From contig JADKGN010000004.1 of the NCBI GenBank assembly GCA_016722705.1, forward strand, positions 1,302,001-1,366,000: a stretch of 64,000 nucleotides of DNA, written 5' to 3'. Position numbers and translations under genes: made by a program. This document shows, piece by piece, positions 17,949 through 28,306 of this stretch (the first letter of the stretch is position 1; the number at the start of each line of letters is the position of its first letter). Source of the DNA: Candidatus Dechloromonas phosphoritropha. Its GTDB lineage: Bacteria; Pseudomonadota; Gammaproteobacteria; Burkholderiales; Rhodocyclaceae. The notes beneath the pieces were generated by a model. That model was given only the letters and a program-made list of their open reading frames with translations. It ran no database searches and was not told the DNA's origin.

Positions 17949-18163
17949 GTACCTTGACCATCCGTTTACCCGATGACACCGCAGAGCGCCTGAAAGCATT
18001 GGCGCAGAGCCGTGGCTTGAGCATGAACAAGCTGGTTGAACAACTCAGCGCCCATGCGCTGTCCGCTTGGGACACCGAAAATCACTTCCGCGCCATGGCC
18101 GCAACCGGCGATGTACGTCAGGCCCTGAGCGTTCTGGATCGATTGGATGCCGCCGACCAATGA
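17945..18163 (+). CDS. RHH-domain antitoxin
   Basis: 72 residues. The N-terminal ribbon-helix-helix (STLTIRLPDDTAERLKALA, then SMNKLVEQLSAHAL) binds DNA. The C-terminal tail should wrap and neutralise the PIN toxin. It starts in the toxin stop (ATGA), and the pair likely represses its own promoter through the 17510 palindrome. Confidence 0.85.
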   Translation: MSTLTIRLPDDTAERLKALAQSRGLSMNKLVEQLSAHALSAWDTENHFRAMAATGDVRQALSVLDRLDAADQ

Positions 18164-18220
18164 CAGCGGGCGCCAAGGAGTCAACGATCGCGATTGGCAG
18201 CGCAATCCGGTGTTCATGAA

Positions 18221-19795
18221 ATGGCCCTCATCGGCCAGTCAGAACGCGCTACGCAAAACCGCGTCATTGCCCTGTTCCGCGACGAGCTAGGCTATCGCAC
18301 ACTCGGCGACTGGACCGACCGCCCGAACAACAGCAACATCGAAATCGATCTGCTCTCGGCTTGGCTGGCAAAGCGCGGTTACAGCGCGGCGCAGATCGGC
18401 CGCTCTCTAGATCGGCTGCGCAGCGAAGCTGGCAACCCGGATCGCAGCCTCTACGACAACAACAAGGCGGTGTACAGCCTGCTGCGCTACGGCGTGCAGG
18501 TGCAGGCGGCAGCGGGCGAAAATACCGAAACGGTCTGGCTGATCGACTGGAACGACCCGACGCAAAACGATTTCGCGATTGCCGAGGAAGTCACTCTCCA
18601 TGGCAATCATGTGCGTCGGCCCGACCTGGTGCTCTACATCAACGGGATCGCCGTCGCCGTGGTGGAATTGAAGAACAGCCGTGTTTCCATCGGCAACGGC
18701 ATCCGCCAGAACATTTCCAACCAGCAGCCGGAATTCAATGCCTGGTTGTTCAGCACCGTGCAGTTCGTCTTCGCCGGTAACGATTCCGAGGGGCTGCAAT
18801 ACGGCACCATCAAGACCGAAGAAAAGTATTTCCTGAACTGGAAAGAAGACGAGGCGGACAACAGCCGCTTCAAGCTCGACAAGTACCTGCTGAAGATGTG
18901 CAACAAGGCGCGGCTGATCGAATTGATGCACGATTTCGTGCTCTTCGATGGCGGCATCAAGAAACTGCCGCGTGTGCACCAGTATTTCGGCATCAAGGCA
19001 GCGCAGGCGCATGTCCATCGCCGCGAGGGCGGCATCATCTGGCACACGCAGGGCAGCGGCAAGAGCATCGTCATGGTGCTGCTGGCCAAGTGGATTCTGG
19101 AGAACAATCCCAACGCCCGCGTCGTGATCGTCACCGACCGCGACGAACTCGACAAGCAGATCGAAGGCGTTTTCCTCGCCGCCGGTTATCCGATGACTCG
19201 CGCCAACAGTGGGCGCGACTTGATGACCCGGCTCGGACAGGCGACGCCGCGCCTGCTCTGCTCGCTGGTGCACAAGTTTGGTCGGCGTGACGTCGATGAT
19301 TTTGAGGAGTTCATCAAGGAACTCGAATCGCAACCCTGCCCGACGGTTGGCGAGCTTTTTGTATTTGTCGATGATGCCACCGCACGCAGAGCGGCAAGCT
19401 GCACCGCACGATGAAGGCGCTGATGCCCACTGCGGTCTTTGTCGGCTTTACCGGCACGCCGCTCCTCAAGCAGGACAGGCAGACCAGCCTTGAAGTGTTC
19501 GGCGGCTACATCCACACCTACAAGTTCAGCGAAACGGTTGAGGATAAAGTCATCCTCGATCTCGTTTATGAAGCACGGGACATTGACCAGCATCTCGGCT
19601 CAAGTGCCAGGGTCGACGCCTGGTTTGAGGCCAAAACCAAGGGCCTGAACGACTGGCAGAAAGCCGCCCTGCGCGAGCAGTGGGGCACCATGCAGCACGT
19701 GCTTAGCTCGAAGTCGCGCATGGATCGGGTGGTGGCGGATATTGCTTTCGACTTTGGGGTGAAGCCGCGCCTGTCCAACCAGCGCGGCAACGCCA
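18221..19795 (+). pseudogene. hsdR: Type I restriction endonuclease HsdR, frameshifted and truncated
   Basis: ATP-dependent translocase/nuclease subunit. The N-terminal nuclease domain has RRPDLVLYINGIAVAVVELKN (PD-ExK, about residues 130-150). Walker A is HTQGSGKS near 275. At 19370-19380 the Walker B/DECH box has lost one base (GATGA-TGCCAC), shifting the frame. The frame of 19411 onward continues correct HsdR sequence (FVGFTGTPLLKQD) up to NQRGNAI near 19795, where the gene is cut. Roughly the last half of the protein is missing. Restriction cannot occur. Confidence 0.87.
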
Positions 19796-19923
19796 TCCAC
19801 CTGCTGGAGCGCCATCACAACGACCGCTTCACGACGCTGATGGATGCCCACATGCCGCAATGGCGGCAGTACCGGGAGATGCTGAACAGCCTGCCGCTGG
19901 CGCATCAGGAGTGGGGGTATTGA
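19795..19923 (+). pseudogene. C-terminal remnant of YgjP/M48-type metallopeptidase
   Basis: Directly after the cut HsdR sequence, the frame reads HLLERHHNDRFTTLMDAHMP and ends in LPLAHQEWGY. This matches the C-terminus of YgjP-like (DUF45) metal-dependent hydrolases, which commonly adjoin hsdR in type I loci. The HExxH His is at the edge and the N-terminal part is gone. The fusion to HsdR is therefore a deletion junction, not a designed fusion. Confidence 0.7.
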
Positions 19924-19995
19924 GGGCGAACCCGGTGACGACAGCGGCAGTAGCCTGGATCGCGAATACGGGGTCGCCCTCGCCATGAAGAAAAA

Positions 19996-20532
19996 ATGAT
20001 GGACGGCCAGTACACCAACCCCCCGGAAAGCTACCTGAAAATCATCAATCCATTGATTGATACCGCGCGTGGCTTTCTGGAGAGGGGTGAGCAACTCGCA
20101 CCGATCGCATTCGTTGGAAGTTTTGCCACGGGCAAGATGATCCCGATCTTGCTGAACAGCGCGGGTGAAGAAGAAAAGGACCGCTCGGCGCTGGCGATCC
20201 GCATCGCGGCCGACACGCTGGAGGCTGATTTCGTCTTTGTGATCATGGACGCCTGGTCCTTGCGCAAGGACAAGATGGCCCAGATGGAAGCCGTCCTGGA
20301 CAAATACGGCTCGATCGGCGCCAGCCCATATCGTGTCGATGTCGTGTCGTTTGCCCTGGAAACCCGCTACGGCGTGTGGATGGCGCAGTGTGAAATCAAG
20401 CCGAAGGGCATTTCGAAAAAGAAACGAACCATCGATTCGCCAAAGTTCCAGTATTTCACCGAAGTCGGGGGCCGCTTTTCGCATTTCCTGAAAGAGCGCC
20501 CGAACGACGAAGGAAAAGCCACGCTCCATTGA
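19996..20532 (+). CDS. Uncharacterised protein in the restriction island
   Basis: 178 residues (ATG at 19996, or the next Met at 19999). Soluble, with no membrane segment and no motif I recognise with confidence. Visible features are ARGFLERGEQLAPIAFVGSF near the start, DFVFVIMDAWSLRKDK in the middle, and a basic patch GISKKKRTIDSPKFQYF near the C-terminus. Composition looks genuinely coding. Its place between an hsdR remnant and the metF-tail repeat suggests cargo of the same island. Function unknown. Confidence 0.7.
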   Translation: MMDGQYTNPPESYLKIINPLIDTARGFLERGEQLAPIAFVGSFATGKMIPILLNSAGEEEKDRSALAIRIAADTLEADFVFVIMDAWSLRKDKMAQMEAVLDKYGSIGASPYRVDVVSFALETRYGVWMAQCEIKPKGISKKKRTIDSPKFQYFTEVGGRFSHFLKERPNDEGKATLH

Positions 20533-20548
20533 TCTGTAGAAGACCCGC

Positions 20549-20596
20549 ATGAACCAGTCGGCACTGATCCCGGAAATCTGCCGGCGGCTCGGCTGA
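20549..20596 (+). repeat. Second copy of the metF 3' end
   Basis: ATGAACCAGTCGGC..CTGA....CTCGGCTGA matches the last 16 codons of metF (14207-14254). The encoded tail is MNQSALIPEICRRLG against MNQSALTMEICKRLG. The terminator follows directly. It marks the right edge of an insertion that separated metF from its original 3' end. Confidence 0.75.
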
Positions 20597-20621
20597 GTTG
20601 CGATTGCTACGGTCAACAGCA

Positions 20622-20648
20622 AAAAAGCCCGCTTTTTGCGGGCTTTTT
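20622..20648. terminator. Bidirectional Rho-independent terminator
   Basis: AAAAGCCCGC and GCGGGCTTTT stem with a TTTT-type loop, A-run before and T-run after, so it can serve both strands. It probably ended the ancestral metF transcript and ends mscS from the other side. Confidence 0.88.
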
Positions 20649-20668
20649 CTTGTGCGACCGATCAGGAC

Positions 20669-21493
20669 TCAGGCAGCCTGAGTCACGATCACGTTCTGCG
20701 CCGGCATCGGCGCCGGGAAGCCGGCTTCGCCCAGCGCTTCGCGGATCATCCGGTTGGTATCGAAATAGACCTGCCAGTAATGGTCGGTGTGGCAGTAGGG
20801 GCGCACCGCCAACACCGGGCCGACCAGCGTGAAATCGAGGATTTCGACATCCACCTTGGGTTCCGCTAGCACATTCGGAATCGTCGCGATTTTTTCGCGC
20901 AGCAGGACCATTGCTGCCTGATGATCGGCGGCGCCCGAAAGCTGGCATTTGAGATCGACGCGGCGGAAGGCATTGTGCGAGTAATTCTGGATCGTGTCGC
21001 TGAACACCTTGTTGTTGCCGATGATCGTCAGGACGTTGTCCGGCGTGTTGATGGTCGTGGCAAACAATCCCAGTTCGGTCACCGTTCCCGTAATGCCGCC
21101 CACTGTGACGAAATCGCCGACCTTCATCGGCCGTAACACGACCAGGAATGCGCCCGCCGCGAAGTGGGCCAGCAAGCCCGACCACGCTAAGCCGACGGCA
21201 ACGCCGCCCGCCGCGATCAGGGCGGCGAAGGTCGTCGTCTGGATGCCGAAGTAGCCAAGAATGCCAATCACCAGCAAGACGTTCAAAGTCACCGTGACGA
21301 TCGAGCCGACGTAGCGGAGAACGGTCGGATCGAGTTTCTGGCGCTCCAGCGACGCGCGAACCATGTTGACAACGAAACCGATCAGCCAGCGGCCGATCAC
21401 CCAGAATGCGACGGCCGCCAGCACCTTGATGCCCACCTCGGTAGCGGTGGTCAGAATGAGGTCCTGCCAGTGTGAAATATCTTCCTTGTTCAT
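20669..21493 (-). CDS. mscS: Small-conductance mechanosensitive channel MscS
   Basis: 274 residues, E. coli MscS size. Inner-membrane channel that opens on hypo-osmotic shock. Three transmembrane segments lie within about residues 15-125. The pore-lining TM3 region reads ALIAAGGVAVGLAWSGLLAHFAAGAFLVVL. The beta domain follows (KVGDFVTVGGITGTVTELGLF, then TINTPDNVLTIIGNNKVFSD). Isolated gene, convergent with the metF side. Confidence 0.93.
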   Translation of the reverse strand: MNKEDISHWQDLILTTATEVGIKVLAAVAFWVIGRWLIGFVVNMVRASLERQKLDPTVLRYVGSIVTVTLNVLLVIGILGYFGIQTTTFAALIAAGGVAVGLAWSGLLAHFAAGAFLVVLRPMKVGDFVTVGGITGTVTELGLFATTINTPDNVLTIIGNNKVFSDTIQNYSHNAFRRVDLKCQLSGAADHQAAMVLLREKIATIPNVLAEPKVDVEILDFTLVGPVLAVRPYCHTDHYWQVYFDTNRMIREALGEAGFPAPMPAQNVIVTQAA

Positions 21494-21652
21494 TTAGTTT
21501 TCTCCGTCAGAAGGGGGAAAAACGCCGAGCCCAGATAAGGCTTCGTCGTACTCCCCGTATTCTAGAAGACATTTCAGGAAATGACGCAAGTAGCCGGGCG
21601 TCATTGCCGCGAATCTTACGCGCCCCCAGCGCCTGGTTTGCCGCCACCTGCG

Positions 21653-21681
21653 TTGACAGCAATCCCGTGCATCCATATAAT
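21653..21681 (+). promoter_or_regulatory. Consensus sigma-70 promoter for the tRNA-Lys pair
   Basis: TTGACA (21653-21658), a 17-bp spacer and TATAAT (21676-21681) form a perfect consensus promoter. It lies 17 bp before the first tRNA, with a GC-rich discriminator (CCGCGCTCCC) typical of stringently controlled stable-RNA promoters. Confidence 0.88.
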
Positions 21682-21697
21682 CCGCGCTCCCATGGCC

Positions 21698-21773
21698 GGG
21701 TCGGTAGCTCAGCTGGTAGAGCATCGGACTTTTAATCCGCTGGTCCCGAGTTCGAATCTCGGCCGACCCACCA
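21698..21773 (+). tRNA. tRNA-Lys (anticodon UUU)
   Basis: 76 nt including encoded CCA. Acceptor arms GGGTCGG/CCGACCC, D-arm AGCTCAGCTGGTAGAGC, anticodon loop CTTTTAA with TTT, and T-arm GTTCGAATC. Confidence 0.95.
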
Positions 21774-21790
21774 GTATTCAGGGAAACCCC

Positions 21791-21866
21791 GGGGCGCTAG
21801 CTCAGTTGGTAGAGCAGCGGACTCTTAATCCGTAGGTCCAGAGTTCGAATCTCTGGCGCCCCACCA
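21791..21866 (+). tRNA. tRNA-Lys (anticodon CUU)
   Basis: 76 nt including CCA. Acceptor GGGGCGC/GCGCCCC, D-arm AGCTCAGTTGGTAGAGC, anticodon loop CTCTTAA with CTT, and T-arm GTTCGAATC. It is 17 bp after the UUU isoacceptor and shares its promoter and terminator. Confidence 0.94.
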
Positions 21867-21874
21867 GGAACTTG

Positions 21875-21904
21875 AAGGCTTGCGCTCAGGCGCAAGCCTT
21901 TTCA
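21875..21904 (+). terminator. Terminator after the tRNA pair
   Basis: AAGGCTTGCGC-TCAG-GCGCAAGCCTT forms a perfect 11-bp stem with a 4-nt loop followed by TTTT. It lies 8 bp after the second tRNA. Confidence 0.9.
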
Positions 21905-21931
21905 GTTTTCAGGGCAGACAGAAGGGCTGGC

Positions 21932-22375
21932 TCAGTTCGCCTTGCGGCCAAACTTCTCGGTTAGCTGGTTGAGTTTTTCGAGGCGGCGCTGTTCGGCTTG
22001 GGCGGCCTCCTGCGCGGCTCTGGCTGTCTCCTGTTCCGCCTTGCGCTGCTCGGCCTGCTTTTTAAAGCGTTCGCGCAGCAGATCTCCCGAATGGGTGCGC
22101 GCCTCCTCGGTGACTTCGCCGGCTGCCGATCCGTCAAGGTTGAGGCGCGCGCTTGCCGTCTGCATTTCCTTGAGGTAGCGCGTCGACATGGTGTGACTGC
22201 GCAGTGCCAAGCGCAACGCCCGACGGTTCAACTCCGGTTCTTGCGCGATGAGTTGCTTGTCGATGCCGATCGCCAGCGGGCTGAAATTACGGAACACATC
22301 GAAGCGGCCCTGCAGATCCTTGAGCAGGGCGCGCGCGTCGACGGACGAATTGGGTTTCTGGGCGGCTTCGGTCAT
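21932..22375 (-). CDS. proQ: ProQ/FinO-domain RNA chaperone
   Basis: 147 residues. The ProQ/FINO domain spans about residues 15-85 (LLKDLQGRFDVFRNFSPLAIG, then ALRLALRSHTMSTRYLKEM). A charged alanine/glutamate/lysine coiled tail (RERFKKQAEQRKAEQE) follows. This protein type binds structured RNAs and sRNA 3' ends. It lacks the C-terminal Tudor domain of E. coli ProQ, as short betaproteobacterial forms do. Single gene, ending toward the tRNA terminator. Confidence 0.88.
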   Translation of the reverse strand: MTEAAQKPNSSVDARALLKDLQGRFDVFRNFSPLAIGIDKQLIAQEPELNRRALRLALRSHTMSTRYLKEMQTASARLNLDGSAAGEVTEEARTHSGDLLRERFKKQAEQRKAEQETARAAQEAAQAEQRRLEKLNQLTEKFGRKAN

Positions 22376-22438
22376 CTGGGAGTGGGTTCCTTGCGAGCAA
22401 CGAAGCGTAGCACGAAGCGACGCTGCGCTGAAGCCCGC

Positions 22439-23317
22439 TCAGGTCTTGTCGATCTTCTTGAACCAGGCCTGCATTCTCTTCCAGCCATCCTCGGCCTCCT
22501 CCTTGCGGAAACTCGGGCGATAATCGGCGTGGAAGGCATGCGGCGCGTTGGCATAGACGTGAATCCGCGAGAGTCGGGCAGCCTTGCTGCCTTCCTTCAG
22601 CGCCATTTCCATCTTCTCGACGGTCTCCAGCGGGTTGCCCGTATCAAGGCCGCCATACAGGCCAAGCACTGGCGCCTTGAGGTCGGCGGCGATGTTGATC
22701 GGGTGGCGTGGCGTGACTTCGTTGACCTCGCCGACCAACTGTCCGTACCAGGCGACGCCGGCCTTGACCTGCGGATTGTGGGCGCAATAGAGCCATGTGA
22801 TGCGGCCACCCCAACAGAAGCCGGTGATCGCCAGCCGGTCCGTGTCGGCACCTTTGGACGCGGCCCAGGCGACGGTCGCATCGAGATCGCTCATTACTTG
22901 GGCATCTGGCGTCCTGCTGGTGATGGTGGTGAGGATTTCCTGAATGTTGCTGATTTTCCGCGGGTCGCCCTGACGCGCAAAGAGTTCGGGCGCGATGGCG
23001 CAATAGCCAAGCTTGGCCAGGCGACGGCAAACATCCTGGATGTACTCATGGGCCCCGAAGATTTCGGAAACCACGAGGACGACCGGCGGCCTGGCCACGC
23101 CCTTGGGCAACGCGCGATAGGCGACCATCTCGCCATCCTTGACCGGCACCTTGATTTCTCCGGCAAGCAGACCTGTGTCGTTGGTCCTGATCGCCGTCTG
23201 CCCCATTACCGGCTGTACGGTAAGTGCGAACCCGGCGCCCAGGCTGGTTACGAGGAAGCCGCGACGGGTAAACGACCGCGCGGGAACGAGACTATCGAAT
23301 GCGGGATTGGGGGTCAT
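22439..23317 (-). CDS. Tat-exported dienelactone-hydrolase-family protein
   Basis: 292 residues. The twin-arginine signal SFTRRGFLVTSLGAGFALT occupies about residues 15-35, so export to the periplasm is predicted. The alpha/beta hydrolase core carries the nucleophile Cys in GFCWGG, Asp in GGLDTGNP and His in APHAFHAD, the Cys-Asp-His triad of dienelactone hydrolases. The natural substrate is uncertain. It lies downstream of rng on the same strand with a 21-bp gap, but its own ribosome site (GGAGGA) is present. Confidence 0.88.
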   Translation of the reverse strand: MTPNPAFDSLVPARSFTRRGFLVTSLGAGFALTVQPVMGQTAIRTNDTGLLAGEIKVPVKDGEMVAYRALPKGVARPPVVLVVSEIFGAHEYIQDVCRRLAKLGYCAIAPELFARQGDPRKISNIQEILTTITSRTPDAQVMSDLDATVAWAASKGADTDRLAITGFCWGGRITWLYCAHNPQVKAGVAWYGQLVGEVNEVTPRHPINIAADLKAPVLGLYGGLDTGNPLETVEKMEMALKEGSKAARLSRIHVYANAPHAFHADYRPSFRKEEAEDGWKRMQAWFKKIDKT

Positions 23318-23338
23318 GAATGTCCTCCTTTATTGTAA

Positions 23339-24790
<1,452 letters not shown>

Positions 24791-24825
24791 GGGGAATAGA
24801 ATGCTCGGTTTTGCCTCATTCTACT

Positions 24826-26070
24826 ATGGCCCCAGCCCCAGAACTCCTCGCTCCCGCTGGCTCGCTGGCGATGATGCGTACAGCTTTCGCCTTTGGTGCC
24901 GATGCGATCTATGCCGGGCAGCCGCGCTACAGCCTACGCGTGCGCAACAACGAGTTCGGCGACCTCGACAAACTCGGCACGGGCATCGCCGAGGCCCACA
25001 CCCAGGGCAAGCAGTTCTTCGTGGTCAGCAACATCTTCCCGCACAACGCCAAGCTCACCACCTATCTCGCCGACATGGCGCCGGTGGTCGCCCTCAAGCC
25101 CGATGCACTGATCATGTCCGATCCCGGCCTCATCGACATGGTGCGCGAGGCCTGGCCCGATCAGGTGATCCATCTTTCGGTGCAGGCCAATACGGTAAAT
25201 TGGGCGGCCGTGCGTTTTTGGCAAAAAATCGGCGTCGACCGCATCATTCTCTCGCGCGAACTGTCGCTCGACGAAGTCGCCGAAATCCGCCAGCAATGTC
25301 CGGACATCGAGCTCGAAGTATTCGTGCATGGTGCGCTGTGCATCGCCTATTCCGGCCGCTGCCTGCTGTCCGGCTATTTCAACCATCGCGATCCGAACCA
25401 GGGCAGCTGCACCAATTCCTGTCGCTGGGATTACAAGGTGCACACGCCCGGCGAGCAAGAAATCCTGCTCGAGGAAAAGGAGCGCCCGGGCGAGTTGATG
25501 CCGATCGAGGAAGACGAGCATGGCACCTACATCATGAACTCGAAAGATCTGCGCGCCATCGAGCACGTGCAGCGCCTGGTCGAAATTGGCATCGATTCGT
25601 TGAAGATCGAAGGGCGCACCAAGAGCCCCTACTACGTGGCGCGTACCTGCCAGTCCTACCGTCAGGCGATCGACGATGCCGTGGCCGGTCGCCCACTCGC
25701 CCCCGAACTGCTGCGCGAACTGGACGGTCTGGCCAATCGCGGCTACACCGACGGCTTCTACCAGCGTCACCATGACGCCGACTACCAGAACTACCTGAAA
25801 GGCCATTCGGAATCCGAGCGCAGCCTCTACGTCGGCGACGCCGTGCGTTTCGACCCGGCGCGCAGACTGATGGAAATCGAGGTCAAGAACAGGTTCACCA
25901 TCGGCGACCGCCTCGAAAGCGTGCATCCGGCCGGCAATCACGCCTGGCTGGTCGAGCACATGGAAAACGCAGCCGGTGAAGCAATCACGGTCGCGCCGGG
26001 CAGCGGACACCGGGTCTGGGTCGATTTACCGGAAGATCGTGTCAACGCTTTCGTGGCCCGCTTCGTTTAG
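24826..26070 (+). CDS. trhP: tRNA 5-hydroxyuridine synthesis protein TrhP (U32 family)
   Basis: About 414 residues, formerly annotated peptidase U32/YegQ. Prephenate-dependent tRNA U34 hydroxylation is the known role. The U32 signature is ELEVFVHGALCIAYSGRC with cysteines, plus NQGSCTNSCRWDY. The two sets of Cys probably bind an Fe-S cluster. A C-terminal beta domain follows residue about 340. ATG at 24826 was chosen; a TTG 15 bp upstream is possible. Divergent from rng with a shared 35-bp intergenic region. Confidence 0.9.
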   Translation: MAPAPELLAPAGSLAMMRTAFAFGADAIYAGQPRYSLRVRNNEFGDLDKLGTGIAEAHTQGKQFFVVSNIFPHNAKLTTYLADMAPVVALKPDALIMSDPGLIDMVREAWPDQVIHLSVQANTVNWAAVRFWQKIGVDRIILSRELSLDEVAEIRQQCPDIELEVFVHGALCIAYSGRCLLSGYFNHRDPNQGSCTNSCRWDYKVHTPGEQEILLEEKERPGELMPIEEDEHGTYIMNSKDLRAIEHVQRLVEIGIDSLKIEGRTKSPYYVARTCQSYRQAIDDAVAGRPLAPELLRELDGLANRGYTDGFYQRHHDADYQNYLKGHSESERSLYVGDAVRFDPARRLMEIEVKNRFTIGDRLESVHPAGNHAWLVEHMENAAGEAITVAPGSGHRVWVDLPEDRVNAFVARFV

Positions 26071-26138
26071 GAAACATCCTCGTAAAAACAAGACGACAAA
26101 TTTTTTGCAATGCACCATTCGCAGGTAACATCAGGATC

Positions 26139-27236
26139 ATGAGCAAAGCACCCACCCGCATGCCACTGATCGACGCGCTGAAAGCCATCGCGTCGCAACT
26201 CATCGTGCTGCATCACTTGTCCGCCTACGGGCCGCTGTCTGCCGCACTGCAGCCGGCCGCGCCGGGCCTGGTCGGCTGGTTCTACGACTATGCGCGGATG
26301 GCGGTGCAGGTGTTTCTGGTTATCGGCGGATTTCTTGCCGCACGCGGCCTCTCGGCGCAGGGCGACGGCCTCTCCGGCGAGCCGTTCGGGCTGATCTGGA
26401 AGCGCTATGCCAGGCTGATCGTCCCCTTCATGGTGGCCATCATGCTGGCCATCGTCTGCTCTGCGGTTGCCGATCGCTGGATGGACGACGATTCCATTCC
26501 GGCGCGCGCCACGCGGGCGCAATGGTTCGCCCACCTCTTCCTGCTGCACGGCGTGCTCGGCTTCGAATCGCTTTCAGCCGGCGCCTGGTACGTCGCCATC
26601 GATTTCCAGCTCTTCGCACTGATGGCCCTGCTGCTCTGGGCGGGCAAGGCCGGCCGCCTGCTCGGCGGGATGCGTCATCTGGCAGCCGCCCTGGTCTGCG
26701 CGCTGGCCGTCACGTCGCTGCTCTGGTTCAATCGTGACGCGGCGTGGGACAACTGGGCGCTTTATTTTTTCGGCGCCTACGGCCTCGGCGCCGCCGCCTG
26801 GTGGGCGACCCAGCACGGGCGCCTGGCGACCTGGCTGAGCGTCATCGCCGCCGTCGGCATCCTCGCGCTGGTCGTCGACTTCCGCCTGCGCATCGCACTG
26901 GCGCTGGCGGTCGCGCTGGGCCTCGGTTTCGCCCAGCACAGCGGCCTCTTGGAGCGCCGGCCGGAGTGGCCGGTCCTCGCCTTCCTCGGACGCATTTCGT
27001 ACTCACTGTTCCTCGTCCACTTCCCGGTCTGCCTGCTTGCCAACGCGCTCTTTGTCCACCTCGGCCTGAGCGCACCGGGAGCCGCACTGGCCTTCGTGAT
27101 GCTGGCATGGGCAGCGAGCATCGCGGTCGCCATGCTTTTCTACCGCTGTGTCGAGAAACCTGCGACCAGCGGGCGAATCGCCGCCGCGCTTGGTCTTGCG
27201 TCAGGCAAGGCCAGACTTTCAGGAGTCGTGACGTGA
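26139..27236 (+). CDS. Acyltransferase 3 (OafA/YrhL-like) membrane protein
   Basis: 365 residues with about ten hydrophobic segments. It begins in typical acyltransferase-3 style, MPLIDALKAIASQLIVLHHL (His-His pair of the proposed active site), followed by QVFLVIGGFLAARGL. SYSLFLVHFPVCLLAN near the C-terminus is a family feature. Such proteins O-acylate envelope sugars or lipids, and the acceptor here is unknown. No periplasmic SGNH domain is attached, unlike the paralogue at 56384-58396. Confidence 0.85.
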   Translation: MSKAPTRMPLIDALKAIASQLIVLHHLSAYGPLSAALQPAAPGLVGWFYDYARMAVQVFLVIGGFLAARGLSAQGDGLSGEPFGLIWKRYARLIVPFMVAIMLAIVCSAVADRWMDDDSIPARATRAQWFAHLFLLHGVLGFESLSAGAWYVAIDFQLFALMALLLWAGKAGRLLGGMRHLAAALVCALAVTSLLWFNRDAAWDNWALYFFGAYGLGAAAWWATQHGRLATWLSVIAAVGILALVVDFRLRIALALAVALGLGFAQHSGLLERRPEWPVLAFLGRISYSLFLVHFPVCLLANALFVHLGLSAPGAALAFVMLAWAASIAVAMLFYRCVEKPATSGRIAAALGLASGKARLSGVVT

Positions 27237-27439
27237 ACTGACATGTCGTGTCGGTTCGCGGGTGTCAGTTCTGCACTCGCGGCTATAGAGCCTGCACCGA
27301 CCCCATGATTGCGAAACATCCAGGTTGGCGCGAAGCGTCATGCCCGATGCCGATCCAGCCTCGCCTCGTCCATCATTGGTCAAGCCGAAGCGGCAGGGCA
27401 CACTCCACGCACGTCACCACGAAAGCGGCAGACGCAAGT

Positions 27440-28174
27440 CTACATCTTGGCCTTGTCCGTCGGGTTTCTGCACAGCAACAACCCCGGAGTCTTCAGGCTT
27501 GCCTGATATGCGGCGACGGCGACCAGTTGGGCATTATCGTATTTCGTGATGGCATCGAACATTTCGGTGGGGACATCGACGCGCCTTCCATCGCGGACGT
27601 CAGTCATCTGACGTAGCAGATACTTGTAGTGCTGGCCCGCCAAGACGGGGTAGAGCGCTTCCTTGCTGCCCCCGCCGTTGGGCTGGTGGCACTTGGCGCA
27701 CTGGTTGTCGAAGAGTGGCTTACCGTCGGCAATCTGTCTGGCCGCATCTGGCCCTTCATACTTGCCTGAATCATGAGGTAAGCACAGGGTCTCGATATAG
27801 GCCGCGACGTCGGCCAGCGCCTGGGCATTGGGAAGCTTCCTGGCAAACGGATACATGGTCGGGTTGTAACGCACCCCGGAGCGAATGTCGGCGAGCTGTT
27901 TGACCAACACGGTCTGGTGTTGGCCCGCCAGTTGCGGGATGCTGCCGTCACGATTGCCGGCGCCGCTCGACAGGTGGCAGGCTTCGCAGTAGGCTGTGTA
28001 GTATTTATGACCAGCCTTGCTGTGGCCCTCGAGCTTGAGGGCGTCATCCCTTTCCGTAGGCGGGGTGTTTGGCGGGTAATTCCTGATCGCGATGCCTGCT
28101 GCGGCTTTTCCTTCGGCCTGTGCGCCGCCGCACACAACCACGCTGACGCCGACCGCCACCATCGCCAATTTCAT
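27440..28174 (-). CDS. Dihaem c-type cytochrome (c4-like)
   Basis: About 244 residues from the chosen ATG. A signal peptide (MKLAMVAVGVSVVVCGGAQA) directs it to the periplasm. Two haem-binding motifs, CEACH and CAKCH, lie in two similar halves. Each half has a later Met that could serve as axial ligand (PTMYPFARKLPN and PTEMFDAITKYDN). The frame is open to another ATG at 28247-28249. The strong GGAGG before the internal start lies 20 nt away, so the start is not settled. Likely role: electron transfer to terminal oxidases. Confidence 0.82.
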   Translation of the reverse strand: MKLAMVAVGVSVVVCGGAQAEGKAAAGIAIRNYPPNTPPTERDDALKLEGHSKAGHKYYTAYCEACHLSSGAGNRDGSIPQLAGQHQTVLVKQLADIRSGVRYNPTMYPFARKLPNAQALADVAAYIETLCLPHDSGKYEGPDAARQIADGKPLFDNQCAKCHQPNGGGSKEALYPVLAGQHYKYLLRQMTDVRDGRRVDVPTEMFDAITKYDNAQLVAVAAYQASLKTPGLLLCRNPTDKAKM

Positions 28175-28306
28175 TTTTGAGATTGTTTTCTTGACTCCTC
28201 CTGTTTGCTTTTGGATCAAACGCGAAACGCCAGGCAATTTAATCTGCATTCTTCAGTCATCAAGGGAGACAACGGCGCAGATTTGATGACACCGCAAACG
28301 ATACGT

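Noticed and set aside
19411..19923. HsdR-YgjP frame considered as a new fusion protein
   Set aside because: Only the last ~42 residues of the peptidase are present and the HsdR motor is incomplete; both partners are truncated at the join.
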